DNA of 64,000 nucleotides, taken from NCBI GenBank assembly GCA_046049545.1, contig JBJORF010000005.1, forward strand, positions 16,550-80,549, written 5' to 3'. The notes beneath the pieces were generated by a model. The model had not been told where the DNA came from. It saw only the letters and a list, made by a program, of their open reading frames with translations, and did no database searches. The position numbers and the translations under genes are program-made. This document shows, piece by piece, positions 33,013 to 41,601 of this stretch; the first letter of the stretch is position 1, and each line of letters opens with the position of its first letter. The stretch comes from Romeriopsis sp046049545. Lineage in GTDB: Bacteria; Cyanobacteriota; Cyanobacteriia; Leptolyngbyales; Leptolyngbyaceae.

Positions 33013-33321
33013 ATGGTTGAGAAGCCTATTAAGAAAGCGGATCGAGTCGCACACGATGCGGAGCAGGGCACAGAAACAGCTGCACCCCGTTCGGAAGAGC
33101 GGCGCGATCGCGGTGATCGGCCTCAGGGTGGTCGGGGTAAAGGCGGTGGTCGGGGTAAAGGCCGTGATGGCGATCGTGAAGACAGCAAGCCCCCAGTGAA
33201 TCCGGCGTTCATGCGCGGGCCGAAGCCCCCGAAGCCTTCGGCGGCGGTTGAAGAGCCTGTTGCTGAAGCCGCATCGGAAGAAACTGCTGAAACGGAAGCG
33301 GCTGAAGCGGCTGCCGAATAA
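33013..33321 (+). CDS. Small charged Arg/Gly-rich hypothetical protein
   Basis: A 102-residue low-complexity protein. It begins MVEKPIKKADRVAHDAEQGT, has an RG/KG-rich centre (GGRGKGGGRGKGRDGDRED, coded by an 18-bp near-perfect duplication at 33130-33165), a conserved-looking PPVNPAFMRGPKPPKP and an acidic Ala/Glu tail (EEPVAEAASEETAETEAAEA). The mixture of RGG-like and acidic parts suggests a disordered nucleic-acid- or protein-binding factor; this is inference. I believe similar small proteins occur in other cyanobacteria, but could not check. A terminator follows. Confidence 0.7.
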   Translation: MVEKPIKKADRVAHDAEQGTETAAPRSEERRDRGDRPQGGRGKGGGRGKGRDGDREDSKPPVNPAFMRGPKPPKPSAAVEEPVAEAASEETAETEAAEAAAE

Positions 33322-33355
33322 GGGGTTTACCCGGTTAATTGAATTATTGGCTGTA

Positions 33356-33379
33356 GGGACGCGATCGCGTCCCTTTTTT
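33356..33379 (+). terminator. Palindromic terminator containing a HIP1 site
   Basis: GGGACGCGATCGCGTCCC (33356-33373) is a perfect 18-base palindrome with HIP1 (GCGATCGC) at its centre, followed by six T residues. Confidence 0.82.
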
Positions 33380-33420
33380 GTTGCGGCCCTTTTCTGTGGG
33401 TGATGATCAAGATTCCAAAC

Positions 33421-33457
33421 AACAAGCGGCGGATTTCGTTGAAATCCGCCGCTTGTT
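33421..33457 (-). terminator. Hairpin downstream of petF
   Basis: A 17-bp perfect stem (AACAAGCGGCGGATTTC paired across a GTT/AAC loop) lies 30 bases after the ferredoxin stop codon. The minus-strand tail is only TTTGG, so it may stabilise the mRNA 3' end as well as terminate. Confidence 0.75.
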
Positions 33458-33486
33458 GCATTAAAGCAAGACTTTGGCTAAAGGCT

Positions 33487-33786
33487 TTAGTACAGTGCTT
33501 CTTCTTTGTGCGTTTCGATCGTGCAATCGGAAGTCGGGTAGGCAACGCAAGTCAGCACGAAGCCAGCTTCGATTTGGTCGTCGTCCAAGAAGGATTGATC
33601 AGACTGATCGATCGTCCCGGCAGTCACCTTACCAGCGCAAGTGGAGCAAGCGCCAGCGCGGCAGGAGTAGGGCAGGTCAATGCCTTGCTCTTCTGCTGCA
33701 TCCAAAATGTATTCGTCGCCAGCCACTTCGATAGTGGTGTTCAAGCCTTCAGCAGCGCTGATCAATGTGACCTTAAAAGTCGCCAT
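33487..33786 (-). CDS. petF: Plant-type [2Fe-2S] ferredoxin
   Basis: A 99-residue photosynthetic ferredoxin that takes electrons from photosystem I and gives them to FNR, nitrite reductase and ferredoxin-thioredoxin reductase (whose variable chain is encoded at 19185). The four cluster cysteines are in CRAGACSTC (three) and LTCVAYP. Other landmarks are YILDAAEEQGIDLPYS, DQSFLDDDQIEAGFVL and the acidic C-terminal THKEEALY. The true start is ATG 33786; the open frame is longer. The GAGAGGA motif lies about 9 bases upstream. Confidence 0.96.
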   Translation of the reverse strand: MATFKVTLISAAEGLNTTIEVAGDEYILDAAEEQGIDLPYSCRAGACSTCAGKVTAGTIDQSDQSFLDDDQIEAGFVLTCVAYPTSDCTIETHKEEALY

Positions 33787-34230
33787 TACAGTGGTCCTCT
33801 CTATTGATTTAGAATGCGGCGGGTGTTGCCGACTCAAAACTTTAAAGCACGACGGCGACCAATACTCGAAACAATTCGCTCAAAACAATTTCAGACAAAA
33901 CAATTTCAAACAAACGCTCCAAGCCAGTCGAGCCGACTTCATTTCTGATAGTACGGGAAAAAATCCGGCTTATCACTGCAAATATTGCCTTGGATGAATC
34001 AAATAAGTAATCGATTTAAGCGATTAGATACGCTTATCTTATCAAACTGCATGAAGATAAACGGATTCAAGCGCGCTAATACCTGATGGCGTTTACTTTG
34101 GACCGAATCGCAGCGATCGGGCATCCGGTTGCACCACCCCTTGAATAAGTGGCGAAAGTGCCCTTGTAGCTGCCCATACCTGGGTTGAATCGAGGGCGAT
34201 GTCGTGAAAAATCAAGAAGTTTTAGAAAAA
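33787..34230. other. Long spacer upstream of petF
   Basis: No gene is supported. A 15-bp repeat CAAAACAATTTCA(G/A)A occurs at 33881-33895 and 33896-33910, with a decayed copy at 33867-33880, inside the probable 5' leader of petF. The region must hold the petF promoter. Possible elements are AT-rich stretches at 33990-34050, but no clear -35/-10 pair was found. Confidence 0.5.
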
Positions 34231-35190
34231 TTATCGATTTGTGATCTGCGTGACAAACCGATCGGTGGCATTGAGTAAAGCAGTCATGATGCCGGGTTCG
34301 GTCATGGAATGACCCGCATCCGGTACGACAACCAGTTCGGCCTCGGGCAGGACTTGCTTCAAATCCCACGCCGATCGCATCGGACAAACTACGTCGTAGC
34401 GGCCTTGGACAATTACCGTCGGAATGTGCTGAATCCGATCGCAGTGGCGCAGCAGTTGATCGTCATGGTCAAAGAAGCCGCCGTTGGTGAAATAGTGGCA
34501 TTCAATTCGGGCGAAGGCTTCGGCAAAGCTGGCTTCGCCAAAGCGCAATTGCGCGTCGGGATCGACGATGAGTTTACTGGTACTGCCTTCCCAGATTGAC
34601 CAGGCTTGGGCCGCTGCGGCCCGAATGGCGGGATCGCTGCTGGTGAGACGACGGTAGTAAGCGGCGACGAGATCACCGCGTTCAGCCTCGGGAATGGGCT
34701 TCAAGTAGGCTTCCCAGGCATCGGGAAAAAGATTGCTCGCCCCAAATTGGTAAAACCAATCGATTTCCTGTTTGCGGAGGAGGAAAATGCCGCGCAGGAT
34801 TAGGCCCGTTGCGCGATCGGGGTGCGTTTGGGCATAGGCGAGGGCGAGGGTACTGCCCCAACTGCCGCCGAAGACAAACCAACGATCGATGCCGAGGTGA
34901 TCGCGTAGTTGTTCAATGTCGCTGACTAGATCCCCGGTGGTATTATCTTGCAATTCGGCATGGGGCTGACTCTGACCGCAACCCCGCTGATCGAACAGGA
35001 CAATCCGATAGCGATCGGGATGGAACATTTGCCGATACAGCGGCATCAAACCACCTCCCGGCCCGCCATGGAGAAACACCACGGGTTGCCCGGCGGGGTT
35101 GCCGCATTCTTCATAGTAGATTTTGTGAATCGCTGAGACAGTCAAATAACCTTGGTTATAGGGTTCGATCGGGGGGTAAGGCTGGCGCAT
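34231..35190 (-). CDS. pip: Prolyl iminopeptidase
   Basis: A 319-residue serine peptidase (S33, alpha/beta-hydrolase fold) that removes N-terminal proline from peptides. It starts MRQPYPPIEPYNQGYL and has the oxyanion motif VVFLHGGPGGGLMP, DQRGCGQSQPHAEL, the nucleophile elbow FGGSWGSTLALAYAQ, the cap-domain VAAYYRRLTSSDP, the catalytic Asp in VQGRYDVVCPM and His in PDAGHSMTEPGI. Length and motifs are standard. It is transcribed alone, 35 bases upstream of the ABC permease stop. Confidence 0.95.
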   Translation of the reverse strand: MRQPYPPIEPYNQGYLTVSAIHKIYYEECGNPAGQPVVFLHGGPGGGLMPLYRQMFHPDRYRIVLFDQRGCGQSQPHAELQDNTTGDLVSDIEQLRDHLGIDRWFVFGGSWGSTLALAYAQTHPDRATGLILRGIFLLRKQEIDWFYQFGASNLFPDAWEAYLKPIPEAERGDLVAAYYRRLTSSDPAIRAAAAQAWSIWEGSTSKLIVDPDAQLRFGEASFAEAFARIECHYFTNGGFFDHDDQLLRHCDRIQHIPTVIVQGRYDVVCPMRSAWDLKQVLPEAELVVVPDAGHSMTEPGIMTALLNATDRFVTQITNR

Positions 35191-35225
35191 ATTGAATCCT
35201 AGATACCTAATCCTACAATCTCATC

Positions 35226-36272
35226 CTATTGGTCATTATTGCGGGGGTCGAGGGCATCGCGTAGGCCGTCGCCCAGCAGGTTAAAGCAAAGCACTGTGAG
35301 AATAATCAGCGTCGCCGGGGCCCAGATTAGCCAGGGCTGAAGCACCAGGACCGAGGCATTGGTGGCTAGCGAGAGCATGTTGCCCCAGGAGGGATCGGGC
35401 TGCTGAATCCCGAGGCCAATTAAGCTCAACACCGACTCTGAAACGATGAAGCTCGGAATTGCCAGGGTGGCGGAAATGACAACATAGGTTGCGGTCTGGG
35501 GCAGGATGTGGCGCAGGATGATGTAGAGCGGTGTTGCGCCCATGACTTTGGCGGCCTGGACATACTCCCGTTCTTTGAGCGATAGCACCTGCCCACGAAT
35601 GACTCGGGCCAAGCCCGCCCAGCCGATAAACGAGGTAATCACCACAACCAACGCAAACCGTTGGCTGCTGCTGAGACCGGGGGGCAAGACCGCCGCGAGG
35701 GCAATCAGCAAGTACAGGCTGGGAATGGTCATGATCACTTCCACCAGCCGCATGATCGTGCTGTCGAGCCAGCCGCCGAAGTAGCCAGAAATACCCCCGA
35801 TCAGCAGCCCGATCGGAAACATAATCGCGATGCCCAATAGCCCGATCGTCAGGCTAACGCGGCCCCCGTGGATGAGGCGGCTGAGTTGGTCGCGGGCTTG
35901 GTTATCCGTACCGAGGAGATTGAACCGACCGGGGCCATTGGTGCCGAAGAGATGCCATTTGCCATTCTCGGTTTTCGCCAAAAACTGAATTAACGAGGGC
36001 TTGGTGAAATCGACTTGGAGTTCTTGCTTCCCGGTTTCGATGTCGATTTTGCCCTGGGTGGTGGGGTAAACGTGGGGGCCAATCCAACGCTGATTTTGTT
36101 GATCAACCCAGTAGACCCTTGTGGGCGGCAGCAGACTGCCTTCGGGTTGACTAACGTAGGGATCGTAGGGGGCGGTAAACCCAGCAAACAACACGATCGC
36201 GTACAGCAAGCCGAGGACGATCGCCCCGAGCTTGGCCAATTGATTGCGCTTTAACCGCGACCACCATTCCAT
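35226..36272 (-). CDS. Peptide/nickel-type ABC transporter permease (DppC/OppC family)
   Basis: A 348-residue permease. An N-terminal helix (GAIVLGLLYAIVLFAGFTA) is followed by the family signature FTAPYDPY, an unusually long polar insert of about 90 residues (SQPEGSLLPPTRVYWVD through NGKWHLFGTNGPGRFNL, periplasmic by topology), then LLGTDNQARDQLSRLIHGGR, and five more helices containing the EAA loop EYVQAAKVMGATPLYIILRH. The end GDGLRDALDPR is typical of DppC. The rest of the transporter (DppB, ATPases, binding protein) is not in the window, so it is either dispersed or coded elsewhere. Confidence 0.9.
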   Translation of the reverse strand: MEWWSRLKRNQLAKLGAIVLGLLYAIVLFAGFTAPYDPYVSQPEGSLLPPTRVYWVDQQNQRWIGPHVYPTTQGKIDIETGKQELQVDFTKPSLIQFLAKTENGKWHLFGTNGPGRFNLLGTDNQARDQLSRLIHGGRVSLTIGLLGIAIMFPIGLLIGGISGYFGGWLDSTIMRLVEVIMTIPSLYLLIALAAVLPPGLSSSQRFALVVVITSFIGWAGLARVIRGQVLSLKEREYVQAAKVMGATPLYIILRHILPQTATYVVISATLAIPSFIVSESVLSLIGLGIQQPDPSWGNMLSLATNASVLVLQPWLIWAPATLIILTVLCFNLLGDGLRDALDPRNNDQ

Positions 36273-36362
36273 TTGTTGCTCACCTCAACCTCAACCATGC
36301 CCCTGGGGCGTTGGGTCTAGCATACATCCTTCGCGGACGATCGCGAGGGGGATTGGTGGGGC

Positions 36363-36400
36363 GAATTGACTGGGTGAATTGACTGGGTGAATTGACTGGA
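36363..36400. repeat. 13-bp tandem repeat, three copies
   Basis: GAATTGACTGGGT occurs at 36363-36375 and 36376-36388, with a third copy (last bases changed) at 36389-36400, ending exactly at the stop codon of the HD-domain gene (36401). Confidence 0.88.
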
Positions 36401-37249
36401 CTAGCTAACCAAATGAATCGGGGGTACAACATGCTCGGCGGTGAAGACATTGGAATAGAGATTCGCAATGATTTGTTTGCCCGCTTGGGTGAGGCTGAGG
36501 TAGCGCAGGGCGGGTTCGATGTAGGGGTAGGCGACATTCCAGAAGAACTTCGGATAGTTGCGGCAGAGATCGCCGGGATGCTTGTAGTTCAAGATTTTGT
36601 TCATCCCCGTTTCTTCAAATTCGTAGAACAGGGCGCTGATTTTCTTGAGGTAGCGCGGGTCACTCATTTGCCCGATTAAATCGGAGGCCCGCAGCAGACC
36701 CGGAAAGTTGGTGGTGCATTTATGATCTTCGGCATCCGGCACGGGAAATCGGGTCAGTTCCAGGTTGCGTTTGATCACCTCAGCATCGATCAATTGATGC
36801 TGACCAAAGCGTTCCTCAATGAATAGCTTGCCCCGATCGACGTGGTAGGGCGTGAGTGCCGCGTCGGTGGAACCCTCTGGCAGCTCGATCATCAGCCCAT
36901 CAACCCCGGTGGCAAATTGCTGGCCGTTATCGTCCCGGCAGACACCTTTGACATAGCCAATGTCGTGGCAAACCAGGGAAATAATGAAATGTAGCCAATC
37001 CTCGCAGGTGACACCGCCTTCTTTAATGTGGCGACCCCGCAGCACCTCCTGCCCCACCAAGCCAACCATGATCGAATGTTCAACATTGTGATAGAGGGCA
37101 TCACTGTTCGCGATATTCTCCATCGCCATCGCCCCGACCCAACCGATAATTTCTTCGTAGGCGGGATTCTGGCCGCCGTAGGTACGCCGATAGCCCGCCC
37201 GCAATTGGCGCACAAATTCATCGATTAACAGTTCGGTTGCATTAAACAT
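36401..37249 (-). CDS. HD-domain (cyclic nucleotide phosphodiesterase-like) protein
   Basis: A 282-residue protein resembling class I cyclic-nucleotide phosphodiesterases/HD hydrolases. The metal ligands are in YHNVEHSIMVGLVG (H...H) and SLVCHDIGYVKGV (HD), with a downstream Asp in LLRASDLIGQM. The N-terminus MFNATELLIDEFVRQLRAGY and the Arg-Arg-Tyr-rich segment fit related cyanobacterial proteins. The substrate is unknown; a cyclic nucleotide would connect with the cyclase at 24726 but this is speculation. ATG 37249 is chosen because the longer frame runs through a tandem repeat. Confidence 0.82.
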   Translation of the reverse strand: MFNATELLIDEFVRQLRAGYRRTYGGQNPAYEEIIGWVGAMAMENIANSDALYHNVEHSIMVGLVGQEVLRGRHIKEGGVTCEDWLHFIISLVCHDIGYVKGVCRDDNGQQFATGVDGLMIELPEGSTDAALTPYHVDRGKLFIEERFGQHQLIDAEVIKRNLELTRFPVPDAEDHKCTTNFPGLLRASDLIGQMSDPRYLKKISALFYEFEETGMNKILNYKHPGDLCRNYPKFFWNVAYPYIEPALRYLSLTQAGKQIIANLYSNVFTAEHVVPPIHLVS

Positions 37250-37283
37250 AGAGGATGACTGAAAGAATGGGATTTTCAGGTAC

Positions 37284-37334
37284 AGAGCATTTTCCCGGAC
37301 AGAGCATTTTCCCGGACAGAGCATTTTCCCGGAC
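37284..37334. repeat. 17-bp tandem repeat, three copies
   Basis: AGAGCATTTTCCCGGAC occurs three times exactly (37284-37300, 37301-37317, 37318-37334) upstream of the HD-domain gene. Confidence 0.93.
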
Positions 37335-37484
37335 AGGGCCACACTTGAATTGACTGGTGTTATCGTTTTGGCGTTATCTCTCTAGTGTGCCCAAGGTGAC
37401 GCAAAATTGCCGTGTTTTTTCGAGTGGGCCGCATACAATACGGGTAGTCCTCTTAGCTAGCTAATTGCTAACAGTTGTTGACCT

Positions 37485-37865
37485 ATGAATTTTCCGGGCA
37501 GAGTGGCAAGCGGTGCTTTAATTTTTGTGGGTTTTCTGTGGCTATTGTCGCTGTTTCTCAATCCCAGCAATTGGGGCAGTCGGAGCGCTAACCAAATTAA
37601 CGGTGCGGCTTCCAATGCTGCGGGTACGCAAAAGTTCGCGGTACCCAGCGCCCAGCCCCCCGTTGCCAATCCGAATGCGCAGACGATCGAGCAACAACAG
37701 ATGTCCACGAGTAACGCAGCGGCAAATCGCACCACCGCCGTCCCCCAAACCGTAGACAGCCCGAATCAAGCGGCGACCCCGGCCCCGACTCCGACTCCGG
37801 CGGCGACTCCCTCCCCCACGCCAGTAGCAACGGTGGTTCCGGAACCCGTTCGTGCGGGTTGGTAG
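37485..37865 (+). CDS. Membrane-anchored hypothetical protein with Pro/Thr-rich tail
   Basis: No domain recognised. The 126-residue protein has an N-terminal hydrophobic helix (ASGALIFVGFLWLLSLFLN) that is a signal anchor or signal peptide, a Ser/Asn/Gln-rich middle and a low-complexity C-terminus (TPAPTPTPAATPSPTPVA) that looks like a flexible linker, then VVPEPVRAGW. It stands alone between divergent neighbours, with no ribosome-binding site I am sure of. The composition argues for an extracytoplasmic tail. Confidence 0.6.
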   Translation: MNFPGRVASGALIFVGFLWLLSLFLNPSNWGSRSANQINGAASNAAGTQKFAVPSAQPPVANPNAQTIEQQQMSTSNAAANRTTAVPQTVDSPNQAATPAPTPTPAATPSPTPVATVVPEPVRAGW

Positions 37866-37966
37866 CTGGATCGAAATCTTCTGAAAAAGCACAAACGTCG
37901 GTTAGGCAGCCGTGAATCAGCGGTGATAGGATCGAGGCGAAGCATGGACTTGGCCTCGATTTTTTG

Positions 37967-39070
37967 ATGGAAAAGCGCGAAATCATAATTCTCGGTGGTG
38001 GGCTGATGGCCCTGATTACCGCTTGGCGATTGCGGCAGCGGGGACTGGCCGTGACCATTCTGGGCGATCGGCCGTTGCAGGCGGCGGGTCATGCGGCGGC
38101 GGGGATGCTGGCTCCCCAGGCGGAAGGCTTGCAGCCGGGGCCGATGCTGGATTTGTGCTTGCGGAGTCGGGCGCTGTATGCCGATTTGGCGGCGAAGCTG
38201 GAGCAGGAAACCGGGATCGCGATCGGCTACTGGCCCTGTGGCATTGCTGCGCCTGAGCAAACGCTAGGGACGCTGCTGCATCCAGCGGCGGCGCGACTGA
38301 CGGTAGCGGCTTTGGGGGAAATTGTGCCGGGGTTGGGGCCAGCGGTGACGGGGGGCTGGTGGTTTCCGCTGGATGCCCAGGTGGATAATCGGTTGCTCAT
38401 GCAGGCGTTGCGATCGGCGGTGGTCGCAGCAGGGGTGGAACTGCATGAAACGGCTCCGGTGCAGGCGATCGCCACGGATGCGGGGACGCAGCAGGTGAGT
38501 CATATTCGCACCCCTGCTGGGGATTGGCAGGCAGCACATTACATCTTGGCGACGGGGGCTTGGTCGCAGGCGCTGCTGCCCCAAATTCCGGTGGTGCCCC
38601 GCAAGGGCCAAATGCTGGCGCTGCGGTGGCGGGAAGCCGTGCAAGGGGCGGTTGATTTGCCGCTGCGAGCGGTGCTATTTGGGTCAAATATCTACATTGT
38701 GCCGCGCCAAGATGGGCGGATCGTGGTTGGGGCAACCAGTGAGGATGTCGGCTTTGCCCCAGGGAATACAGCGGTGGGGGTGAACCAGTTGTTGCAGGGG
38801 GCGATCGGGCTGTTTCCGGCCTTGGCCCAGGCGGAACTGATCGAAACTTGGTGGGGCTATCGTCCGGCAACCCCCGATGAGTTGCCGATTTTAGGCGAAA
38901 GCCCCTGGTCAAACCTGACGTTGGCCACGGGGCATTATCGCAATGGCATTTTACTTGCACCGATTACGGCGGAAGTGATTACGAATTGGGTGGTCGATCG
39001 GATAGCCGACCCTTTGCTGAGTGCGTTCCGCTACGATCGGTTGATGGTGGAACCAAACGGGTGCAGCTAG
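37967..39070 (+). CDS. thiO: Glycine oxidase ThiO
   Basis: ThiO oxidises glycine to iminoglyoxylate, a precursor of the thiazole of thiamine. The 367-residue FAD protein has the dinucleotide-binding motif IIILGGGLMALITAWRL near the start, AAGHAAAGMLAPQAEG, LDLCLRSRALYADL, ILATGAWSQALLP, PRKGQMLALR and the C-terminal GYRPATPDELPILGE and GHYRNGILLAPITA. In many cyanobacteria ThiO is fused to ThiG; here it ends after the oxidase. Its TAG stop and that of the convergent glycosyltransferase overlap within one CTAG. thiC lies 3.3 kb away. Confidence 0.92.
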   Translation: MEKREIIILGGGLMALITAWRLRQRGLAVTILGDRPLQAAGHAAAGMLAPQAEGLQPGPMLDLCLRSRALYADLAAKLEQETGIAIGYWPCGIAAPEQTLGTLLHPAAARLTVAALGEIVPGLGPAVTGGWWFPLDAQVDNRLLMQALRSAVVAAGVELHETAPVQAIATDAGTQQVSHIRTPAGDWQAAHYILATGAWSQALLPQIPVVPRKGQMLALRWREAVQGAVDLPLRAVLFGSNIYIVPRQDGRIVVGATSEDVGFAPGNTAVGVNQLLQGAIGLFPALAQAELIETWWGYRPATPDELPILGESPWSNLTLATGHYRNGILLAPITAEVITNWVVDRIADPLLSAFRYDRLMVEPNGCS

Positions 39071-40344
39071 CTGACTAACAAATCCCCTGAAAGTGACTGC
39101 GCCAACAAGCGGCGATAGAGATCGCTCAGCTTCGCGGCCGCAGCGGCCCAGCTGAAATTCTGTTGAACCCGCTCGGTTGCCTGTTTTCGCATCTTCTGTG
39201 ACCAGACTTCATCGCAGAGAATCCGCTCGATCGCCTCGGCAAACCCCGTAACATTGCGCGGTTCGACCAACAGCCCCGTTTCCTCCGGCAATACGGTAAA
39301 GCGCAAGCCGCCCACTGCTGAGGCGACAACGGGGGTGCCGCAGGCCATCGCTTCGATCGCCACGAGGCCAAAGGGTTCGTCGTAGCTGGGAATCGCGCAG
39401 ACGTCCGCCGCAGTGTAATACAGCGGCAGCAGGTCATGCCCGATCGGGCCGACAAACACCACGGCATCATCGAGGCCGAGCTGACTGACTTGGGCTTTGA
39501 GACGTTGCTGTTCGGCGATCGCTTCGGGATTCGTGGTGGCATCGCCCACGATCAGCAGCTTGATCGAGTTGTGATGGGTTTGGTGCAATTGCCCAAAGGA
39601 CTGCAATAATGTGTCGACTCCGGCGCGGGGATCGAAGCGCCCGACGTACAGCACGATTTTGTCCGTCAGTGATAAGCCTAAATCCTTCCGGGCCTTGCCC
39701 TTCGGAATCACGCGGAAGGTTTCGAGGTCGGCCCCACCGGGGATCACTTGAATTCGGCCCTTGGGGGAAATGCGCGATCGCAGCAATTGCTCTTCCTGGG
39801 GACTGGTGGCGACGACACAATGGGCGTTTTCCAGCATCTCGCGCTCGATCGCTAAGCGTTGTTCCCCATAGGTCGGCAAGTCGCCATTAGCGTATTTCAC
39901 TGCGCCGAGGGAGTGATAGGTGTGCACGAGCTGGACATTGCTCTGCTGCTTCAGTTGGAGTCCGGCCCAACCGGAGAGCCAGTAATTTGTATGAATCAGC
40001 GGATAGTAGGAACCACCCTTGGTCTGAAATTTCTGGAAGGAATCGATGAAGGCGGGCATGTACTCGATCAGCTGATCACGATGCACAAATTCCTCCGGAC
40101 CAGCGACCAACCGAATCGTGCGGCAATGGGGATTGTGCTCGACGATCGCGGCATCTTCCGGGCTGACTTTGCGGGTGAACATATCGACCTGCCAACCTAG
40201 TTGGGAGAGCGCTTCTCCCACTTCCCGGACATAGACGTTTTGCCCACAGCCGTCCCCCTGGTCAACCCGCGCCGGGTCACTGTAGTCCGAAATCAGCGCG
40301 ATCGCCTGACGGGGCTGGGAACTTGCACGAGTCTCAATAGCCAT
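39067..40344 (-). CDS. Family 4 glycosyltransferase (sucrose-phosphate-synthase-like)
   Basis: A 425-residue GT-B retaining glycosyltransferase. The N-terminal half has the donor-loop-like GDGCGQNVYVREVGEAL and LIHTNYWLSGWAGLQL, both typical of the sucrose-phosphate/sucrose synthase branch of GT4. The C-terminal half has IQVIPGGADLETF, VLYVGRFDPRAGVDTLL and the EX7E motif EPFGLVAIEAMACGTP. The acceptor is not known. ATG 40344 follows GAGG by 8 bases. The gene overlaps thiO's stop by 4 bases. A second GT4 gene lies just upstream, separated by 174 bases. Confidence 0.88.
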   Translation of the reverse strand: MAIETRASSQPRQAIALISDYSDPARVDQGDGCGQNVYVREVGEALSQLGWQVDMFTRKVSPEDAAIVEHNPHCRTIRLVAGPEEFVHRDQLIEYMPAFIDSFQKFQTKGGSYYPLIHTNYWLSGWAGLQLKQQSNVQLVHTYHSLGAVKYANGDLPTYGEQRLAIEREMLENAHCVVATSPQEEQLLRSRISPKGRIQVIPGGADLETFRVIPKGKARKDLGLSLTDKIVLYVGRFDPRAGVDTLLQSFGQLHQTHHNSIKLLIVGDATTNPEAIAEQQRLKAQVSQLGLDDAVVFVGPIGHDLLPLYYTAADVCAIPSYDEPFGLVAIEAMACGTPVVASAVGGLRFTVLPEETGLLVEPRNVTGFAEAIERILCDEVWSQKMRKQATERVQQNFSWAAAAAKLSDLYRRLLAQSLSGDLLVS

Positions 40345-40518
40345 GATCATCACCTCATAAAAATATCGTCGAGAGCGCCCCGGGCAAGCCATGGCCATTC
40401 GCTGACTTATCTTAATAATTTAGCTAGCCCTGATTCTGTGAAGATACCGTAACTTTGGGCGCGGTGGTGAGGGGCGAGACACACCCGCGATGGGTGGGAA
40501 TCCGCCCCTTAGCAGTGG

Positions 40519-41601
40519 CTATTGCCGCTCAAGCACGGGGGTCGCAAAGCGGCGATGGCCGTTCTGGGCGAAGCGCTCGTTCAGCAGCTTTTGATAGACC
40601 TGCTCGTAGCCTGTGGTCATGCTGGCAACGCTAAAGTTATCCTGGACATACTGACGGCAAACCGCCCGATCGATGGTCTTGATCCGCTTCACCGCCGCAA
40701 TACATTCTTCTACGGTGTGACATTGGAAGCCGACTTTGCCGTGGGCGATAATCTCGGGCACCGAACCCATGGCCATGGCGACCACTGGGGATCCAGTCGC
40801 CAGTGCTTCGGTCATCACCAAACCAAACGGCTCGCGCCAGGTGATCGGGAACAGTGTGGCGATCGCGCGGCCCATCAGCACATTCTTCTGGGCATGGTTG
40901 GCTTCGCCGAGGAACTGGATCTGATGCCCGTCAATGTGAGGCAAAACTTCCGCCTCAAAGAATTCACGATCGACGGGATCAACTTTCCCGGCCATCTTCA
41001 GCGGGATCCCCGTGGCTTTGGCAATGGCGATCGCGTGGTGCGGCCCTTTTTCGTGGGACATCCGTCCCAGAAATGCCAAATATTCTGGCTGATCGGCCTG
41101 GGGATAGAACTCAAAGCGACTGACATCAATGCCGTTATACACCGTCGATAGGATGTTCAGCTCCAGCTCCGGCTCGCGCTGCGCGTCCGAAATGCTGACG
41201 TAGGGTTGCTGGCGATGGTGCCGGAACAGATTGCGCCCATCGGGGGTGAAAATTCCGTGGAGGGTATGCAGCACGGGCGTTTTGACCAATCGCGATAGCG
41301 GCAGTGCCGAACAGCCCACGTGGGAATGAATCACATCAAATTCCCCGGCCCGCTCAAACACTTGGCTGAGATTCAGCATCTCGTACACGGCGTACTCCTT
41401 GACCGTATCATCCAGTCGCAAAGCCCGAGGATAAACAGATTCTAGCGTTGCCAGGGTGCTCGAATCGCCCGAGGCAAACAACGTCACCTCATGACCTCGC
41501 CGCACCAACTCATCGGTCAAGAGGCTGACCACCAGTTCAATGCCACCGTAGGCGGGTGGAGGAACGCATTCCCAAAGGGGGGCAACTTGTGCAATTCGCA
41601 T
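40519..41601 (-). CDS. Family 4 glycosyltransferase
   Basis: A 360-residue GT-B glycosyltransferase. It starts MRIAQVAPLWECVPPPAYGG with the glycine loop (PPAYGGIE) that contacts the nucleotide sugar, then HEVTLFASGDSST, FDVIHSHVGCSALPL and VYNGIDVSRFEF. The EX7E-type motif is EPFGLVMTEALATGSP, followed by VPEIIAHGKVGF. Donor and acceptor are unknown; members near the thylakoid or cell surface make glycolipids or polysaccharides. The start at 41601 has a strong AAGGAGA 7 bases upstream. A longer frame reaches 41682 but has no support. Confidence 0.9.
   Translation of the reverse strand: MRIAQVAPLWECVPPPAYGGIELVVSLLTDELVRRGHEVTLFASGDSSTLATLESVYPRALRLDDTVKEYAVYEMLNLSQVFERAGEFDVIHSHVGCSALPLSRLVKTPVLHTLHGIFTPDGRNLFRHHRQQPYVSISDAQREPELELNILSTVYNGIDVSRFEFYPQADQPEYLAFLGRMSHEKGPHHAIAIAKATGIPLKMAGKVDPVDREFFEAEVLPHIDGHQIQFLGEANHAQKNVLMGRAIATLFPITWREPFGLVMTEALATGSPVVAMAMGSVPEIIAHGKVGFQCHTVEECIAAVKRIKTIDRAVCRQYVQDNFSVASMTTGYEQVYQKLLNERFAQNGHRRFATPVLERQ

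Noticed and set aside
37284..37334. CRISPR-like array
   Set aside because: The 17-bp units are directly adjacent with no spacers, so this is a plain tandem repeat; none of the other arrays has spacers either.
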